Part shown: positions 16,612-25,707 of the stretch, in pieces
Position numbering within the stretch: position 1 is the first letter of the stretch
Layout of the letters: each line of letters opens with the position of its first letter
From: Pseudomonas sp. 7P_10.2_Bac1
GTDB lineage: Bacteria; Pseudomonadota; Gammaproteobacteria; Pseudomonadales; Pseudomonadaceae
Assembly: GCF_025465935.1 (NCBI RefSeq)
Contig: NZ_JANLNV010000041.1
Location: forward strand, 48,185-112,184
DNA length: 64,000 nucleotides
Direction: 5' to 3'
Notes under the pieces: generated by a model
What the model saw: the letters and a program-made list of their open reading frames with translations, nothing else
Told to the model about the DNA's origin: nothing
Database searches by the model: none
Position numbers and translations under genes: made by a program

Positions 16612-16751
16612 TTTCAGGCACAAGCCGCCTGAGAGCAGCCGTTGAATACACGGCCACCGCTCAACAACGCATTGCACAATGACTCTTTGCAGATGGCCCG
16701 CGCCTGACGGACGCCGGGCGTCTGATCACACATTGAACAAGGTTGATAGGC

Positions 16752-17900
16752 ATGGTTGACCAGGCGATCCGCATAGGCGGTCTGTTTTCCGACACTGGCG
16801 TCACGGCAGCCGCCGAGGGCTCGACAATGCGCGGTGCGCAATTCGCAATCGAGCAGATCAACGCAGCGGGTGGCGTCGGGGGGCGGCCTCTGGAACTGGT
16901 TACCCGCAACCCCGATTCGACCCCCGCGTTGTATGCCATGCATGTCGAGTCGTTGATCCGCGAGGAAAATCTGCGGTTCTTCTTCGGTTGCTTCACTTCG
17001 GCTGCGCGCAAGGCTGCGCTGCCGATCGTGGAACGCTACGACGCGCTGTTGATGTACCCGGTGTATTACGAAGGTTTCGAGTATTCGCGCAACATCATCT
17101 ACACCGGCGCAACACCCAACCACAACGCGGTGCCGCTGGGCAATTACATGCTCGAGAACTTCGGCAACCGGGTGTTGATGATTGGCTCCGAGTACGTCTA
17201 TCCCTACGAAACCAACCGATTGATGAGCGACCTTCTGTATGAGCGCGGCGGCACCAAGCTCGGTGAGTATTACCTGCCGCTCAAGAACGCCCAGCCCAAG
17301 GATTTCGCCAAGCTGATGGTCAAGGCCAGGGAGCTCAGGCCGTCGTTTATTTTCTCCACGGTCGTGGGCGAGAGCATGGCGCACTTGTATCAAGCCTATG
17401 CCGACGCCGGTTTTGATCCGGCCGTGATGCCCATCGCCAGCCTGACCACCAGCGAGACCGACATCAAGCAGATGGGGGCTCATCTGGGGGCAGGGCACAT
17501 TTCGGCAGCGACCTATTTCCAGTCGGTGGACACTGCGTTAAACCGCCAGTGCATCGCGCAATACCGTGCACTGTTCGGTCAGGAGCAGGTCACCGACCGA
17601 TGCTGGGAGGCTGCCTATTTTCAGGTGCACCTGCTGGCCAAGGCAATTCTCAGTGCAGGCAGTACCGAAGTCGATGACGTGCTGCAAGCCATGCGCGGTC
17701 TCGAATTCGAGGCGCCTCAAGGGCGCGTCAGGGTCGACGCGCACAACCATCACACCTACCTTTATTCGCGCATCGGACGGGCCAATGCTCTGGGGCAGTT
17801 CGACATTCTTTATGAAAGCCAGAACGCCCTCAAACCCGATCCATACGCTATCGCGCCGCGCCAGAACGAGTGGTCGAGTGATACCGGGAGGGCGCTATGA
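16752..17900 (+). CDS. AmiC-like cytosolic amide/urea sensor (type-1 binding fold)
   Basis: A 382-residue protein related to AmiC and UrtA/FmdD. It begins directly with the first beta strand (VDQAIRIGGLFSDTGVTAAAEG) and has no signal peptide, so it stays in the cytoplasm, as AmiC does. Pocket segments FFGCFTSAARKAALPIVERY and YPVYYEGFEYSRNIIYTG correspond to those of UrtA. In the ami system AmiC holds AmiR inactive until amide binds; the ATGA overlap with the next gene, an AmiR homologue, supports the same role. The ATG at 16752 is preferred over a TTG three codons earlier. The ligand may be urea or a short amide. Confidence 0.88.
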   Translation: MVDQAIRIGGLFSDTGVTAAAEGSTMRGAQFAIEQINAAGGVGGRPLELVTRNPDSTPALYAMHVESLIREENLRFFFGCFTSAARKAALPIVERYDALLMYPVYYEGFEYSRNIIYTGATPNHNAVPLGNYMLENFGNRVLMIGSEYVYPYETNRLMSDLLYERGGTKLGEYYLPLKNAQPKDFAKLMVKARELRPSFIFSTVVGESMAHLYQAYADAGFDPAVMPIASLTTSETDIKQMGAHLGAGHISAATYFQSVDTALNRQCIAQYRALFGQEQVTDRCWEAAYFQVHLLAKAILSAGSTEVDDVLQAMRGLEFEAPQGRVRVDAHNHHTYLYSRIGRANALGQFDILYESQNALKPDPYAIAPRQNEWSSDTGRAL

Positions 17901-18529
17901 CCTTGCGTGCGGCAAAGAAACGACAACGCAATGTCAGTAGTTCGGGGATCAAGGCTCTGCGCGACATAAGCGTGCTGGTGGTGCACCCGGATGACGACGA
18001 TGGCCGCAACCTGATCGAACAGCTGCAGCGCATCGGCTGTCAGGTGCGTGTGCAGTGGCCGATTCCCGAGAGGCTCAACACCGAAGTGGACGTGATCGTG
18101 CTTGCCGTATCCCCGGAAAGCCTTTCGACCAATACGCCCTGGTTGCTGTACGCCAGCACCCCGCCGATCATTCCGGTAATCGCCTACGAAAATCCGATTA
18201 TTGTCGAGGCGTTGGTGCAGCTCAACGCCAGTTCGGTGATCCCGTCGCCAGTTCGCTCGTTCGGTCTGCTCACGGCGTTGGCGCTGACCTTGAGTCAATC
18301 GCGCAAGGCCCGTGAGCGCGAAAAACACGTCAAGCGACTGGAAGGCCGGATGGCCGTGATGCGCACCGTACAGCAGGCCAAGATCATCCTCATCGAGACC
18401 AAGGGAATGTCGGAGGCCGAGGCTTATAACGCCTTGCGTGATCAGGCCATGGCCAAACGCGAGCCAGTGGAGAAGATCGCCAAAGCGCTGGTCAAGGCCC
18501 ATGAGTTGTTGCAAAAAGCCTGTTCCTGA
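17897..18529 (+). CDS. AmiR-like ANTAR-domain transcription antiterminator
   Basis: A 210-residue protein. Residues about 25-130 form a response-regulator-like domain (ISVLVVHPDDDDGRNLIEQLQRIG) that lacks the usual phosphorylation arrangement. A helix follows at about 135-150 (QSRKAREREKHVKRLEGRM), then the ANTAR three-helix domain (QQAKIILIETKGMSEAEAYNALRDQAMAKR), which binds RNA hairpins with A1-G4 hexaloops and prevents terminator formation. Translationally coupled to the AmiC-like gene. Its likely targets are the three leaders described here, above all the attenuator before urtA. Confidence 0.9.
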   Translation: MTLRAAKKRQRNVSSSGIKALRDISVLVVHPDDDDGRNLIEQLQRIGCQVRVQWPIPERLNTEVDVIVLAVSPESLSTNTPWLLYASTPPIIPVIAYENPIIVEALVQLNASSVIPSPVRSFGLLTALALTLSQSRKAREREKHVKRLEGRMAVMRTVQQAKIILIETKGMSEAEAYNALRDQAMAKREPVEKIAKALVKAHELLQKACS

Positions 18530-18573
18530 GCGTCGGCCCCAAGAGGCCTGACCCTCTTCTGCGTGGAGGCTTG

Positions 18574-18600
18574 CCATACGCCCTTGATCGGCAAGTATGG
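18574..18600 (+). promoter_or_regulatory. Conserved leader hairpin 1, amidase copy
   Basis: Stem CCAUAC/GUAUGG around inner GCC/GGC with a 7-base loop and a bulged AA; an alternative UUGCC/GGCAA pairing is also possible. It lies in the 203-base gap between the ANTAR gene and the amidase. Confidence 0.65.
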
Positions 18601-18615
18601 ATCACCGCGTGGCGA

Positions 18616-18641
18616 CCGGACTGGACAACGGAGTCCTCCGG
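18616..18641 (+). promoter_or_regulatory. ANTAR-target hairpin 2, amidase leader
   Basis: CCGG/CCGG outer stem, a small internal loop, then GGAC/GUCC around the hexaloop AACGGA (18627-18632), with A1 and G4. A strong further hairpin follows (CGAACC/GGUUCG with inner UGCGC/GCGCA, 18644-18679), but without a U-tract, so the way it would control the amidase is unclear. Confidence 0.65.
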
Positions 18642-18732
18642 AACGAACCGCTACCTGCGCATTCGCGCAGTGGGTTCGAGTCAATGGCTGCCTGGTCACG
18701 GGCAGTCCTTAACCGATATCTGGAGAGCCACC

Positions 18733-20268
18733 ATGTCTGTAAAACGCCCGAGCAAAGCCGATTTTCTGATCGCCGCCGAAGACCACAGCTATCACCTGAA
18801 CGACAGTCAGATGGAGTCCTTCCTCAGTCTGGCTGATGAGACTCTTGGCTCCTACGACGCCATTGACAAACTGTATGCCCAAACCATCGCGCAGCAGCCG
18901 CCCGTGCGTGAATTCAGCAAGGCACCGGAGGCCGATAATCTTCATGGTGCCTGGTACGTGAAAACCCATATCACGGGCGCTGCCCAAGGCCCGCTGGCCG
19001 GCAAGACCGTGGTCATCAAAGACAATGTCTCGGTGGCTGGCGTACCCATGGCCAACGGCTCGCTCAGCCTGGATGGTTACATTCCGTCAGAAGATGCGAC
19101 CGTGGTTAAACGTCTGCTCGCCGCTGGCGCGACAGTAGTGGGCAAGTCGGTCTGCGAGGATCTGTGCTTCTCCGGCGCCAGCTTCACCGCTGCCAGTGGC
19201 CCTGTTAAAAATCCATGGGACCAGACCCGCAATGCCGGCGGTTCATCCAGCGGCAGCGCAGTGCTGGTTGCGCTCGATGAGGTCGACATGGCGATCGGTG
19301 GCGATCAGGGAGGCTCGATCCGCATGCCTTCGGCCTGGAGCGGCATCGTCGGTCACAAGCCCACCTACGGCCTGGTGCCTTATACCGGGACTTTCCCGAT
19401 CGAAAGGACCATCGATCATGTCGGCCCGATGGCCAACAGCGTGCATGACGTGGCCGTGATGCTCGATGTCATCGCCGGGGCCGATGGCCTCGACTCCCGG
19501 CAGAAGAACCCGCCAGCCGTTGCCTGTGTCGCCACGCTTGATCAGGGCGTGGCGGGCCTCAGAATTGGCGTGCTGCGTGAAGGTTTCGCGATTCCCGGGG
19601 TATCCGAGGTGCAGGTGGATGCTCAGGTCAAAGCAGCAGTCGCCCAACTGCAAAGCCTCGGTGCGACGGTCGGCGAAGCCAGCGCGCCCTGGCATTCGGG
19701 GGTCGCAATGGATATGTGGAAGGTCATTGCCACCGATGGCGCGGCGTATCAGATGCTACAGGGCAACGGCTATGGCATGAACGTGGACGGCTATTACGAT
19801 CCGGACATCATGAGCTACTTTGGTGCCAAGCGTCGCGAGCACGCCGATGCGTTGTCCAGCACCGTTTGCGCTGTGGCCTTGACCGGTCACTACAGCCTGA
19901 AAAACCTGCACGGCGCCTACTACGCGAAGGCGCGCATGCTGGTGCCGGAACTCACTCGTCAATACGACGAGGCGCTCAAGGATTTCGATGTGCTGGTGCT
20001 GCCAACCATGCCCTTCGTGGCGACGCCGCTGACCGCAGCCGATGCGCCGATCGAGGAGTACGTGCACAGCGCGCTGAGCATGCTGACCAACACTGCACCG
20101 TTCGACCTCACTGGCCACCCGGCGACTTCGATTCCTACAGGCCTGGCTGATGGCTTGCCGGTGGCGATGATGATCGTCGCCCCACGGTTTCAGGACGCTT
20201 TGGCCTTGCGCGTGGCTCAGGCCTACGAGCAAGCCCGTGGTCCATTCCCTAAACCGCCACGTCGTTAA
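18733..20268 (+). CDS. Amidase-signature family amidase
   Basis: A 511-residue cytosolic Ser-cisSer-Lys hydrolase that releases ammonia from amides. With the start at 18733 (GGAGAG ribosome site) the triad falls at Lys96 (VVIKDNVSVAG), Ser171 (NAGGSSSGSA) and Ser195 (GGDQGGSIRMPSAW). These are the same numbers as in the Rhodococcus nitrile-pathway amidase, which supports both start and subfamily. No nitrile hydratase gene is near. Placement behind an AmiC-AmiR pair and beside urea transport suggests an amide or ureido compound as nitrogen source; the exact substrate is unknown. Confidence 0.92.
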   Translation: MSVKRPSKADFLIAAEDHSYHLNDSQMESFLSLADETLGSYDAIDKLYAQTIAQQPPVREFSKAPEADNLHGAWYVKTHITGAAQGPLAGKTVVIKDNVSVAGVPMANGSLSLDGYIPSEDATVVKRLLAAGATVVGKSVCEDLCFSGASFTAASGPVKNPWDQTRNAGGSSSGSAVLVALDEVDMAIGGDQGGSIRMPSAWSGIVGHKPTYGLVPYTGTFPIERTIDHVGPMANSVHDVAVMLDVIAGADGLDSRQKNPPAVACVATLDQGVAGLRIGVLREGFAIPGVSEVQVDAQVKAAVAQLQSLGATVGEASAPWHSGVAMDMWKVIATDGAAYQMLQGNGYGMNVDGYYDPDIMSYFGAKRREHADALSSTVCAVALTGHYSLKNLHGAYYAKARMLVPELTRQYDEALKDFDVLVLPTMPFVATPLTAADAPIEEYVHSALSMLTNTAPFDLTGHPATSIPTGLADGLPVAMMIVAPRFQDALALRVAQAYEQARGPFPKPPRR

Positions 20269-20333
20269 GCAGGTCTTGGCCGGGTGCTGACGGTGTCAGC
20301 ACCTTGCCCTATTCGAGATTCAGGAGTGTTTTC

Positions 20334-20915
20334 ATGGCATTGAGTCAATTGGTACGGTTTTCGCTGGGCGCTGTCTTATGCCTGCTGCCGGTGTTCGCAT
20401 TTGCCCATCCCGGGCATGACGAGTCAGGCTTTATGGCGGGCCTGGCACACCCCTTCAGCGGAGTGGATCACCTGTTGGCGATGTTCGCGGTCGGCCTCTG
20501 GGCCGCGCAGCAGACCGGCAAGGTACGCTGGATGTTGCCACTGATCTTCGTCGGCGGCATGTTGCTGGGTGGCCTCATGGGGTTCGATGGATTCGCCATT
20601 GACTATCTGGAAACCGGGATCGCTGCATCGGTGCTCGCCTTTGGTTTGCTGGTCGCGGTGGCGGCGCGTCCACCTGTGGCGCTTGCCCTGGGCATTACCG
20701 GCTTTTTCGGGATGGCCCACGGCATCGCCCACGGTATGGAGTTACCGGACATGCTAAGCCCTGCGGCTTATGCGGTTGGTTTTCTGATCGCAACATCGGT
20801 GCTGCATGCAGCAGGCTTTGCTTTGGCCCGGGTGTTGCCGATGCGCGCCGATGGACTGGTTAGAATGCTCGGTATGGCTTCGGCGGGGGCAGGCGTCGCG
20901 TTACTGGCAGGCTGA
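20334..20915 (+). CDS. HupE/UreJ family nickel permease
   Basis: A 193-residue inner-membrane protein with a cleavable-looking signal (LLPVFAFAHPGHDES) and six or so membrane helices. The HPxxGxDH nickel motif is seen as AHPFSGVDHLLAM, and a second His-rich helix as FFGMAHGIAHGMEL. HupE/UreJ proteins bring in Ni2+ for hydrogenase or urease; here it would supply the urease encoded on the other arm. The start at 20334 follows a CAGGAG ribosome site 66 bases after the amidase stop. Confidence 0.92.
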   Translation: MALSQLVRFSLGAVLCLLPVFAFAHPGHDESGFMAGLAHPFSGVDHLLAMFAVGLWAAQQTGKVRWMLPLIFVGGMLLGGLMGFDGFAIDYLETGIAASVLAFGLLVAVAARPPVALALGITGFFGMAHGIAHGMELPDMLSPAAYAVGFLIATSVLHAAGFALARVLPMRADGLVRMLGMASAGAGVALLAG

Positions 20916-20940
20916 TGGGGGGCGCTTATCAAGCGCTCGC

Positions 20941-20967
20941 AGTGAGGCTGATGTAGGCAGCCTCACT
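20941..20967 (+). terminator. Hairpin after the nickel permease gene
   Basis: AGTGAGGCTG and CAGCCTCACT are perfect 10-base arms with a 7-base loop, 25 bases after the stop. A smaller hairpin GCGCTT/AAGCGC (20922-20936) precedes it. The following bases are only weakly U-rich. The rest of the 270-base gap up to yghU shows no gene. Confidence 0.6.
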
Positions 20968-21185
20968 GCACGGCTCATTTCGATTCAACGCCGATTGAGC
21001 TAGCAGTGGTTGCCCGTACAGACCTCGTCGACATCCTGCCCCCGCGAGTATCCGCATTCCTTAACCTGCCGCACATCCACACTCTAGACACGCTGCGACC
21101 GCATATGGTGTGCTGTCGCCATCGAGCCCGGTGATGGTTGCCTGGGCTCATGCCGTCTCAGCCTATAACCGATGAGGTTCGTCTC

Positions 21186-22025
21186 TTGAGCAATTCTCCT
21201 TATGTTCCGCCTAAAGTCTGGACAAACACCGCACCGTCCGGTGGGCATTTTGCAAGTATCAACCGCCCGATTGCCGGGCCTACGCATGACAAGGAATTAC
21301 CGGTCGGCAAGCATCCGTTGCAGTTGTATTCGCTGGCCACGCCCAATGGGGTGAAGGTGACGATTCTGTTGGAGGAGTTGCTGGCGCTGGGGCATAGCGC
21401 AGCTGAGTACGATGCCTGGTTGATTCGTATCGGTGAGGGCGATCAGTTTTCCAGCGGCTTTGTCGCGGTCAACCCGAATTCTAAGATTCCAGCGTTGCTG
21501 GACCGAAGTGTTGACCCGGCCATTCGGGTATTTGAGTCGGGCTCAATTCTGCTCTATCTGGCTGAGAAGTTCGGTGCCTTTATTCCCACTGACCTGGCCG
21601 GGCGTACCGAAACCCTGAACTGGCTGTTCTGGCAGATGGGCGCGGCGCCTTATCTGGGCGGTGGCTTTGGGCATTTTTATGCCTACGCGCCAGAGAAACT
21701 GGAATACCCGATCAATCGCTTCACCATGGAGGCCAAGCGGCAACTGGACGTGCTGGATCGTCGTCTGGCTGAAAGCCCGTATCTGGCGGGCGAGACTTAT
21801 ACCATCGCCGATATTGCGGTGTGGTCCTGGTATGGGCAATTGGTGCGTAACAATGTGTATTCGGCGGCTGAGTTCCTGTCTGCCCACGAATACACGCATT
21901 TGCAGCGCTGGGCTGAAGAGATTGCCAAGCGCCCCGCAGTGATTCGTGGGCTGCGGGTCAACCGTACCTGGGGTGATGAAGCCAATCAGGTGCCTGAGCG
22001 TCACCAGGCGTCTGATCTGGATTGA
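21186..22025 (+). CDS. yghU: Glutathione-dependent disulfide-bond oxidoreductase YghU
   Basis: A 279-residue Nu-class GST-like protein, cytosolic, that reduces disulfides using two bound glutathiones. Close similarity to E. coli YghU is evident in INRPIAGPTHDKELPVGKHP, LYSLATPNGVKVTILLEELL, GDQFSSGFVAVNPNSKIPAL and FESGSILLYLAEKFG. The start is ambiguous: TTG at 21186 gives the family N-terminus SNSPYVPPKVW and has an AGG site 9 bases upstream, while ATGs further upstream add non-family residues. Confidence 0.9.
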   Translation: MSNSPYVPPKVWTNTAPSGGHFASINRPIAGPTHDKELPVGKHPLQLYSLATPNGVKVTILLEELLALGHSAAEYDAWLIRIGEGDQFSSGFVAVNPNSKIPALLDRSVDPAIRVFESGSILLYLAEKFGAFIPTDLAGRTETLNWLFWQMGAAPYLGGGFGHFYAYAPEKLEYPINRFTMEAKRQLDVLDRRLAESPYLAGETYTIADIAVWSWYGQLVRNNVYSAAEFLSAHEYTHLQRWAEEIAKRPAVIRGLRVNRTWGDEANQVPERHQASDLD

Positions 22026-22031
22026 TCGCCT

Positions 22032-22727
22032 TTACGCCAGCAGCTCGCTGATCCAGCGCACCTGTCGGGCGATGTCTTGCACTTTTTCCTCAGGCACGGC
22101 CTGCCGTGCTTGAGTGAACTGCTTCAACGTCTTTTGACGCTCACCCAGCAGCCGCTGCCATTTGGCCAGAAAGGCCGGGCTGCGGTTGGGCAGGTGCAGC
22201 GGGCCAAAGTACAGTTCTTGAGCGCTGTAGGTCACTGGCCCGGAGCGCTCTGCGACGATGATTTCGTAGTAGAAGCGGTTTTCCAGTAGAACTTCTTCAA
22301 AGACGATGCGGTAATGATGTTCCATCAGCCACTGACGTAGCGGTTGTTCCCCGCCGTTGGGTTGCAATATCAGGCGTTCCTGGCCGTTCAAATGGTGCTT
22401 GCCACTGTCCAGAATGTCGCGAATGGTCTCGCCACCCATGCCGCACAGGCTGATTGCGGTGATCCCGTCATCCGGTTCGATGGCCGCGAGGCCGTTGGCC
22501 AGGCGCACGGTGATCCGATCTTCCAAGTGATTGTCCCGCACGGTGCGTTGTGCCGCGTGAAAGGGCGTGAGTGCGACTTCGCCCGCCACCGCCGTCGAGA
22601 TGGCGCCACGCTGTATCAATGCCACCGGCAGGTAGCCGTGGTCTGAGCCAATATCGGCCAGCCGCGCACCGGCTGGCATCTGCGCCGCCACGCGCTCAAG
22701 GCGCAGGGACAATGTGTGTGGGTTCAA
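22032..22727 (-). CDS. trmK: tRNA (adenine-N1)-methyltransferase TrmK-like
   Basis: A 231-residue SAM-dependent methyltransferase of the TrmK/DUF633 family, which methylates N1 of A22 in bacterial tRNA. Motif I is LADIGSDHGYLPVALIQRG, motif IV ISLCGMGGETIRDIL, followed by LILQPNGGEQPLRQWL. Start: a TTG at 22727 is preferred, because AAGGA lies 7 bases before it and NPHTLSLRLERVA matches the family N-terminus; an ATG at 22760 would add 11 residues. Confidence 0.85.
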   Translation of the reverse strand: MNPHTLSLRLERVAAQMPAGARLADIGSDHGYLPVALIQRGAISTAVAGEVALTPFHAAQRTVRDNHLEDRITVRLANGLAAIEPDDGITAISLCGMGGETIRDILDSGKHHLNGQERLILQPNGGEQPLRQWLMEHHYRIVFEEVLLENRFYYEIIVAERSGPVTYSAQELYFGPLHLPNRSPAFLAKWQRLLGERQKTLKQFTQARQAVPEEKVQDIARQVRWISELLA

Positions 22728-22843
22728 CGGCAGTTCCTTATCAGCACCCATGCGTGGCACTTATGCGGCCTCACGAAGTGCTCGCGCTGGGAAAAAGGGC
22801 GATTTTGTCATATCGGGCCGTTGGTGCGCTTGGCTCTTGGCGA

Positions 22844-23536
22844 TTAAATGGCGCGTTGATTGACACGTTCAGTCAGTGCTTGCGCAGATTCCTTGCGCTC
22901 TGAATAACGATCCACCAGGTCGGGGCGCTCTCTGAGCAGCAGCGTGAACCTGACCAGTTCTTCCATCACGTCTACCACGCGGTCATACAGAGCTGAAGGC
23001 TTCATGCGGTTGTGTTCATCGAATTCGAGATAAGCCTTGGGCACTGAAGATTGGTTCGGGATGGTGAACATCCGCATCCAGCGCCCCAGCACCCGCAGTT
23101 GGTTGACCACATTGAATGACTGCGATCCGCCACTGACCTGCATGACCGCCAGGGTTTTGCCCTGGGTCGGGCGCACAGCCCCCAATGCCAGCGGCACCCA
23201 GTCAATTTGCGCCTTGAACACCGCAGACATGGCGCCATGTCGCTCCGGTGAGCACCAGACCTGGCCTTCAGACCACTGCATCAGCTCGAGCAGTTCCTGG
23301 ACTTTTGGGTGATCGGCGGGCGCGTCGTCCGGCAATGGCAGCCCGCTGGGGTTGAAAATCCGCGTTTCGGCGCCGAAGTGTTCCAGCAATCTTGCGGCTT
23401 CTTCGACCAGCAGACGGCTGAATGAGCGCTCGCGCGTAGAACCGTACAGCAGCAGGATCTTGGGTTTATTTGCGTCGGCGCCCACCAGCGTGCTGGTGGT
23501 TAATGCGCTATCGAGGTTAGGCAGTCGGTCGGTCAT
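22844..23536 (-). CDS. arsH: Arsenical resistance flavoprotein ArsH
   Basis: A 230-residue NADPH-dependent FMN reductase of the ArsH type, which oxidises trivalent organoarsenicals or counters arsenic-linked redox stress. The flavodoxin-like phosphate loop is [18 protein letters not shown], and [23 protein letters not shown] and [25 protein letters not shown] are ArsH signatures. Last gene of the minus-strand arsRBCH operon, 11 bases after arsC. Confidence 0.95.
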   Translation of the reverse strand: MTDRLPNLDSALTTSTLVGADANKPKILLLYGSTRERSFSRLLVEEAARLLEHFGAETRIFNPSGLPLPDDAPADHPKVQELLELMQWSEGQVWCSPERHGAMSAVFKAQIDWVPLALGAVRPTQGKTLAVMQVSGGSQSFNVVNQLRVLGRWMRMFTIPNQSSVPKAYLEFDEHNRMKPSALYDRVVDVMEELVRFTLLLRERPDLVDRYSERKESAQALTERVNQRAI

Positions 23537-23547
23537 ATGAGCTCCGG

Positions 23548-24018
23548 TTACAGAGTGCTGATGCGGTCCAGTTCGTGTTTCAGGGTGTCACGGTCCAATT
23601 GCGTGAGCGGTAAGGCCAGCAGGGCGCTGCAGCGTCTTTTGATCTGCGCCAGGGTCGCGTTAAACGCTGCCGATACAGTGGCTTCGTCGCCGCTCACTTC
23701 AGACGGATCTTCAAGCTCCCAATGAGCTTTGATGGCGGGGCCGAAATACACCGGGCAAGCTTCACCGGCGGCCTTGTCGCAGACGGTAATCACTATGTCG
23801 GGCGGGTTGTCTGCGAAGGCTTCATTGCCCTTGCTGCTTAAACCGCTGATGCTGATACCGGCTTCTTGCAGTGTGCGCAGGCTGCGTGGCAGCACGCTGC
23901 CTTTGGGGAAACTGCCGGCGCTGATCGCCCGGATGCCTTGAGGGGCGAGGTGATTGAACATGGCTTCGGACAAAATGCTACGGCAACTGTTAGCGGTGCA
24001 CATAAACAGGATACGCAT
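23548..24018 (-). CDS. arsC: Arsenate reductase ArsC (low-molecular-weight phosphatase type)
   Basis: A 156-residue protein with the phosphatase P-loop CX5R at the N-terminus ([15 protein letters not shown]). Further Cys residues lie in [17 protein letters not shown], as in thioredoxin-coupled ArsC, and a DP loop (WELEDPSE) completes the active site. It reduces arsenate to arsenite for export by ArsB. Between arsB and arsH in the operon. Confidence 0.94.
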   Translation of the reverse strand: MRILFMCTANSCRSILSEAMFNHLAPQGIRAISAGSFPKGSVLPRSLRTLQEAGISISGLSSKGNEAFADNPPDIVITVCDKAAGEACPVYFGPAIKAHWELEDPSEVSGDEATVSAAFNATLAQIKRRCSALLALPLTQLDRDTLKHELDRISTL

Positions 24019-24043
24019 GGAGTTTCTCGCTTCTGGGGCAGGG

Positions 24044-25327
24044 TCAAAGGCTCAAGCGCAAGGCCAGGGCTGACAAGGTGATAAACAGAATCGGCAAGGT
24101 CAGAATCACCCCGGTCTTGAAGTAGTAACCCCAGGTGATGCGGATGCCTTTGCGCTGTAAAACGTGCAACCAGAGCAGTGTTGCCAGGCTGCCGATGGGA
24201 GTGATTTTCGGGCCCAGATCAGCGCCAATGACGTTGGCATAGATCATGGCTTGACGCATCACATCACTGGCATCACTGGCCTGGATCGACAAGGCACCCA
24301 TCAACACGGCAGGCATGTTGTTCATGGCCGATGACAGAAACGCCGAGAGAAACCCGGTGCCTAGTGTGGCCAGCCACAGGCTAGAGCCGAGCAGATGGTT
24401 CAGGGCAAGGGTCAGATAGCCCGTGAGGCCCGCGTTTTTGAGTCCGTAGACCACCAGGTACATGCCGAGAGAGAAAATCACGATCTGCCAGGGCGCATCG
24501 CGGACCACGCGGCGGGTCGAGATGATGCCGCCGCGTGCAGCGACTGCCAGCAAGACCACGGCGCAGACAGCGGCAATTGCACTGATCGGGATGCCCATGG
24601 GTTCCAGCACAAAAAGCCCGGCCAGCAACAGAATCAACACCGCCCACCCTGCGCGGAAAGTCATGATGTCGCGCACGGCAAGCCGTGGTTCTTGTAAGTC
24701 AGTCTGGGAGTAATGGCGAGGAATGTCGCGACGGAAAAACCCGTACAGCACCGCGAGGGTGGCGGCTATCGCAACCAGGTTGACTGGCACCATGATCGAC
24801 GCGTACTCGTTGAAGCCCAGTCCGAAGTAGTCCGCCGACACGATATTGACCAGGTTTGACACCACCAAGGGCAGGCTGGCGGTATCGGCAATAAACCCGG
24901 CGGCCATGACAAATGCCAGGGTCGAGGCGGGAGAGAAGCGCAAGGCGAGCAGTATCGAGATGACGATGGGCGTCAAGATCAGCGCTGCGCCGTCATTGGC
25001 AAACAGGGCCGATACGGCGGCACCCAACAGCACTGTAAAGGCAAACAGGCGGCGGCCGTTGCCCTTGGCCAAACGCGCGACATGCAGTGCCGCCCACTGA
25101 AAAAAGCCGGCTTCATCCAGCAGCAAACTGATGATGATCACAGCGATAAAGGTCGCCGTGGCGTTCCAGACAATGCCCCACACCAAGGGAACATCGTCGA
25201 GCTTTACGACACCTGTGATCAGCGCCAGCGCAGCGCCCAGGGCGGCACTCCAGCCGATACCCAGACCTCTGGGTTGCCAGATGACCAATACCAGCGTGAA
25301 CAAGAAAATGGCAGAGGCGGTGAGCAT
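24044..25327 (-). CDS. arsB: Arsenite efflux membrane protein ArsB
   Basis: A 427-residue inner-membrane arsenite/H+ antiporter of the ArsB/NhaD superfamily with about 12 helices. Landmarks are the first helix [55 protein letters not shown] and [17 protein letters not shown]. It follows arsR by 18 bases. Confidence 0.95.
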   Translation of the reverse strand: MLTASAIFLFTLVLVIWQPRGLGIGWSAALGAALALITGVVKLDDVPLVWGIVWNATATFIAVIIISLLLDEAGFFQWAALHVARLAKGNGRRLFAFTVLLGAAVSALFANDGAALILTPIVISILLALRFSPASTLAFVMAAGFIADTASLPLVVSNLVNIVSADYFGLGFNEYASIMVPVNLVAIAATLAVLYGFFRRDIPRHYSQTDLQEPRLAVRDIMTFRAGWAVLILLLAGLFVLEPMGIPISAIAAVCAVVLLAVAARGGIISTRRVVRDAPWQIVIFSLGMYLVVYGLKNAGLTGYLTLALNHLLGSSLWLATLGTGFLSAFLSSAMNNMPAVLMGALSIQASDASDVMRQAMIYANVIGADLGPKITPIGSLATLLWLHVLQRKGIRITWGYYFKTGVILTLPILFITLSALALRLSL

Positions 25328-25345
25328 AAGCGTCTCGTCCTTTAG

Positions 25346-25693
25346 TCAGCAGCACATGGTTGTGTTGAGAGGGCGACCCTCCATGGCGCTGAGGCGGTGA
25401 GTGTTTGATTCAAGCCACTCGGTATTGGCTGCCAGGGTGGTGTCCAGTACTTCGCGTACCCAGGCGGGGAGTTCAGGGTTCAAGCGGTAATACACCCATT
25501 GACCCTGTCGACGATCAAGGAGCAACCCGCAACTGCGCAATTGAGCGAGATGCCGGGATATTTTGGGCTGACTGTCATCCAGCGCGCAGACCAGTTCACA
25601 CACGCATAACTCGCCTTCGCGGGTGATCAGCAACGTTGCCCGGGCCCGGGTTTCATCGGACAGGCATTTGAAAACGGCAGCGGGAGTGAGCAT
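25346..25693 (-). CDS. arsR: ArsR arsenite-responsive repressor
   Basis: A 115-residue winged-helix SmtB/ArsR repressor. The recognition region GELCVCELVCALDDSQPKISRHL contains the Cys triad (C-V-C-x-x-x-C) that binds As(III), and a Cys pair ends the protein. It represses its own operon arsRBCH; arsenite binding releases DNA. Confidence 0.95.
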   Translation of the reverse strand: MLTPAAVFKCLSDETRARATLLITREGELCVCELVCALDDSQPKISRHLAQLRSCGLLLDRRQGQWVYYRLNPELPAWVREVLDTTLAANTEWLESNTHRLSAMEGRPLNTTMCC

Positions 25694-25707
25694 GGATGTG
25701 CCTCTGT

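Noticed and set aside
16681..16740. GC-rich dyad GGACGCCGGGCGTCT and a UGACGGA loop just before the amiC-like gene as another ANTAR hairpin
   Set aside because: The loop does not begin with A at position 1 in a closed hexaloop; the copy at 16585-16611 fits much better.
18530..20268. Nitrile degradation cluster
   Set aside because: The amidase is of the nitrile-linked type, but no nitrile hydratase, nitrilase or cobalt/iron activator gene is in the window.
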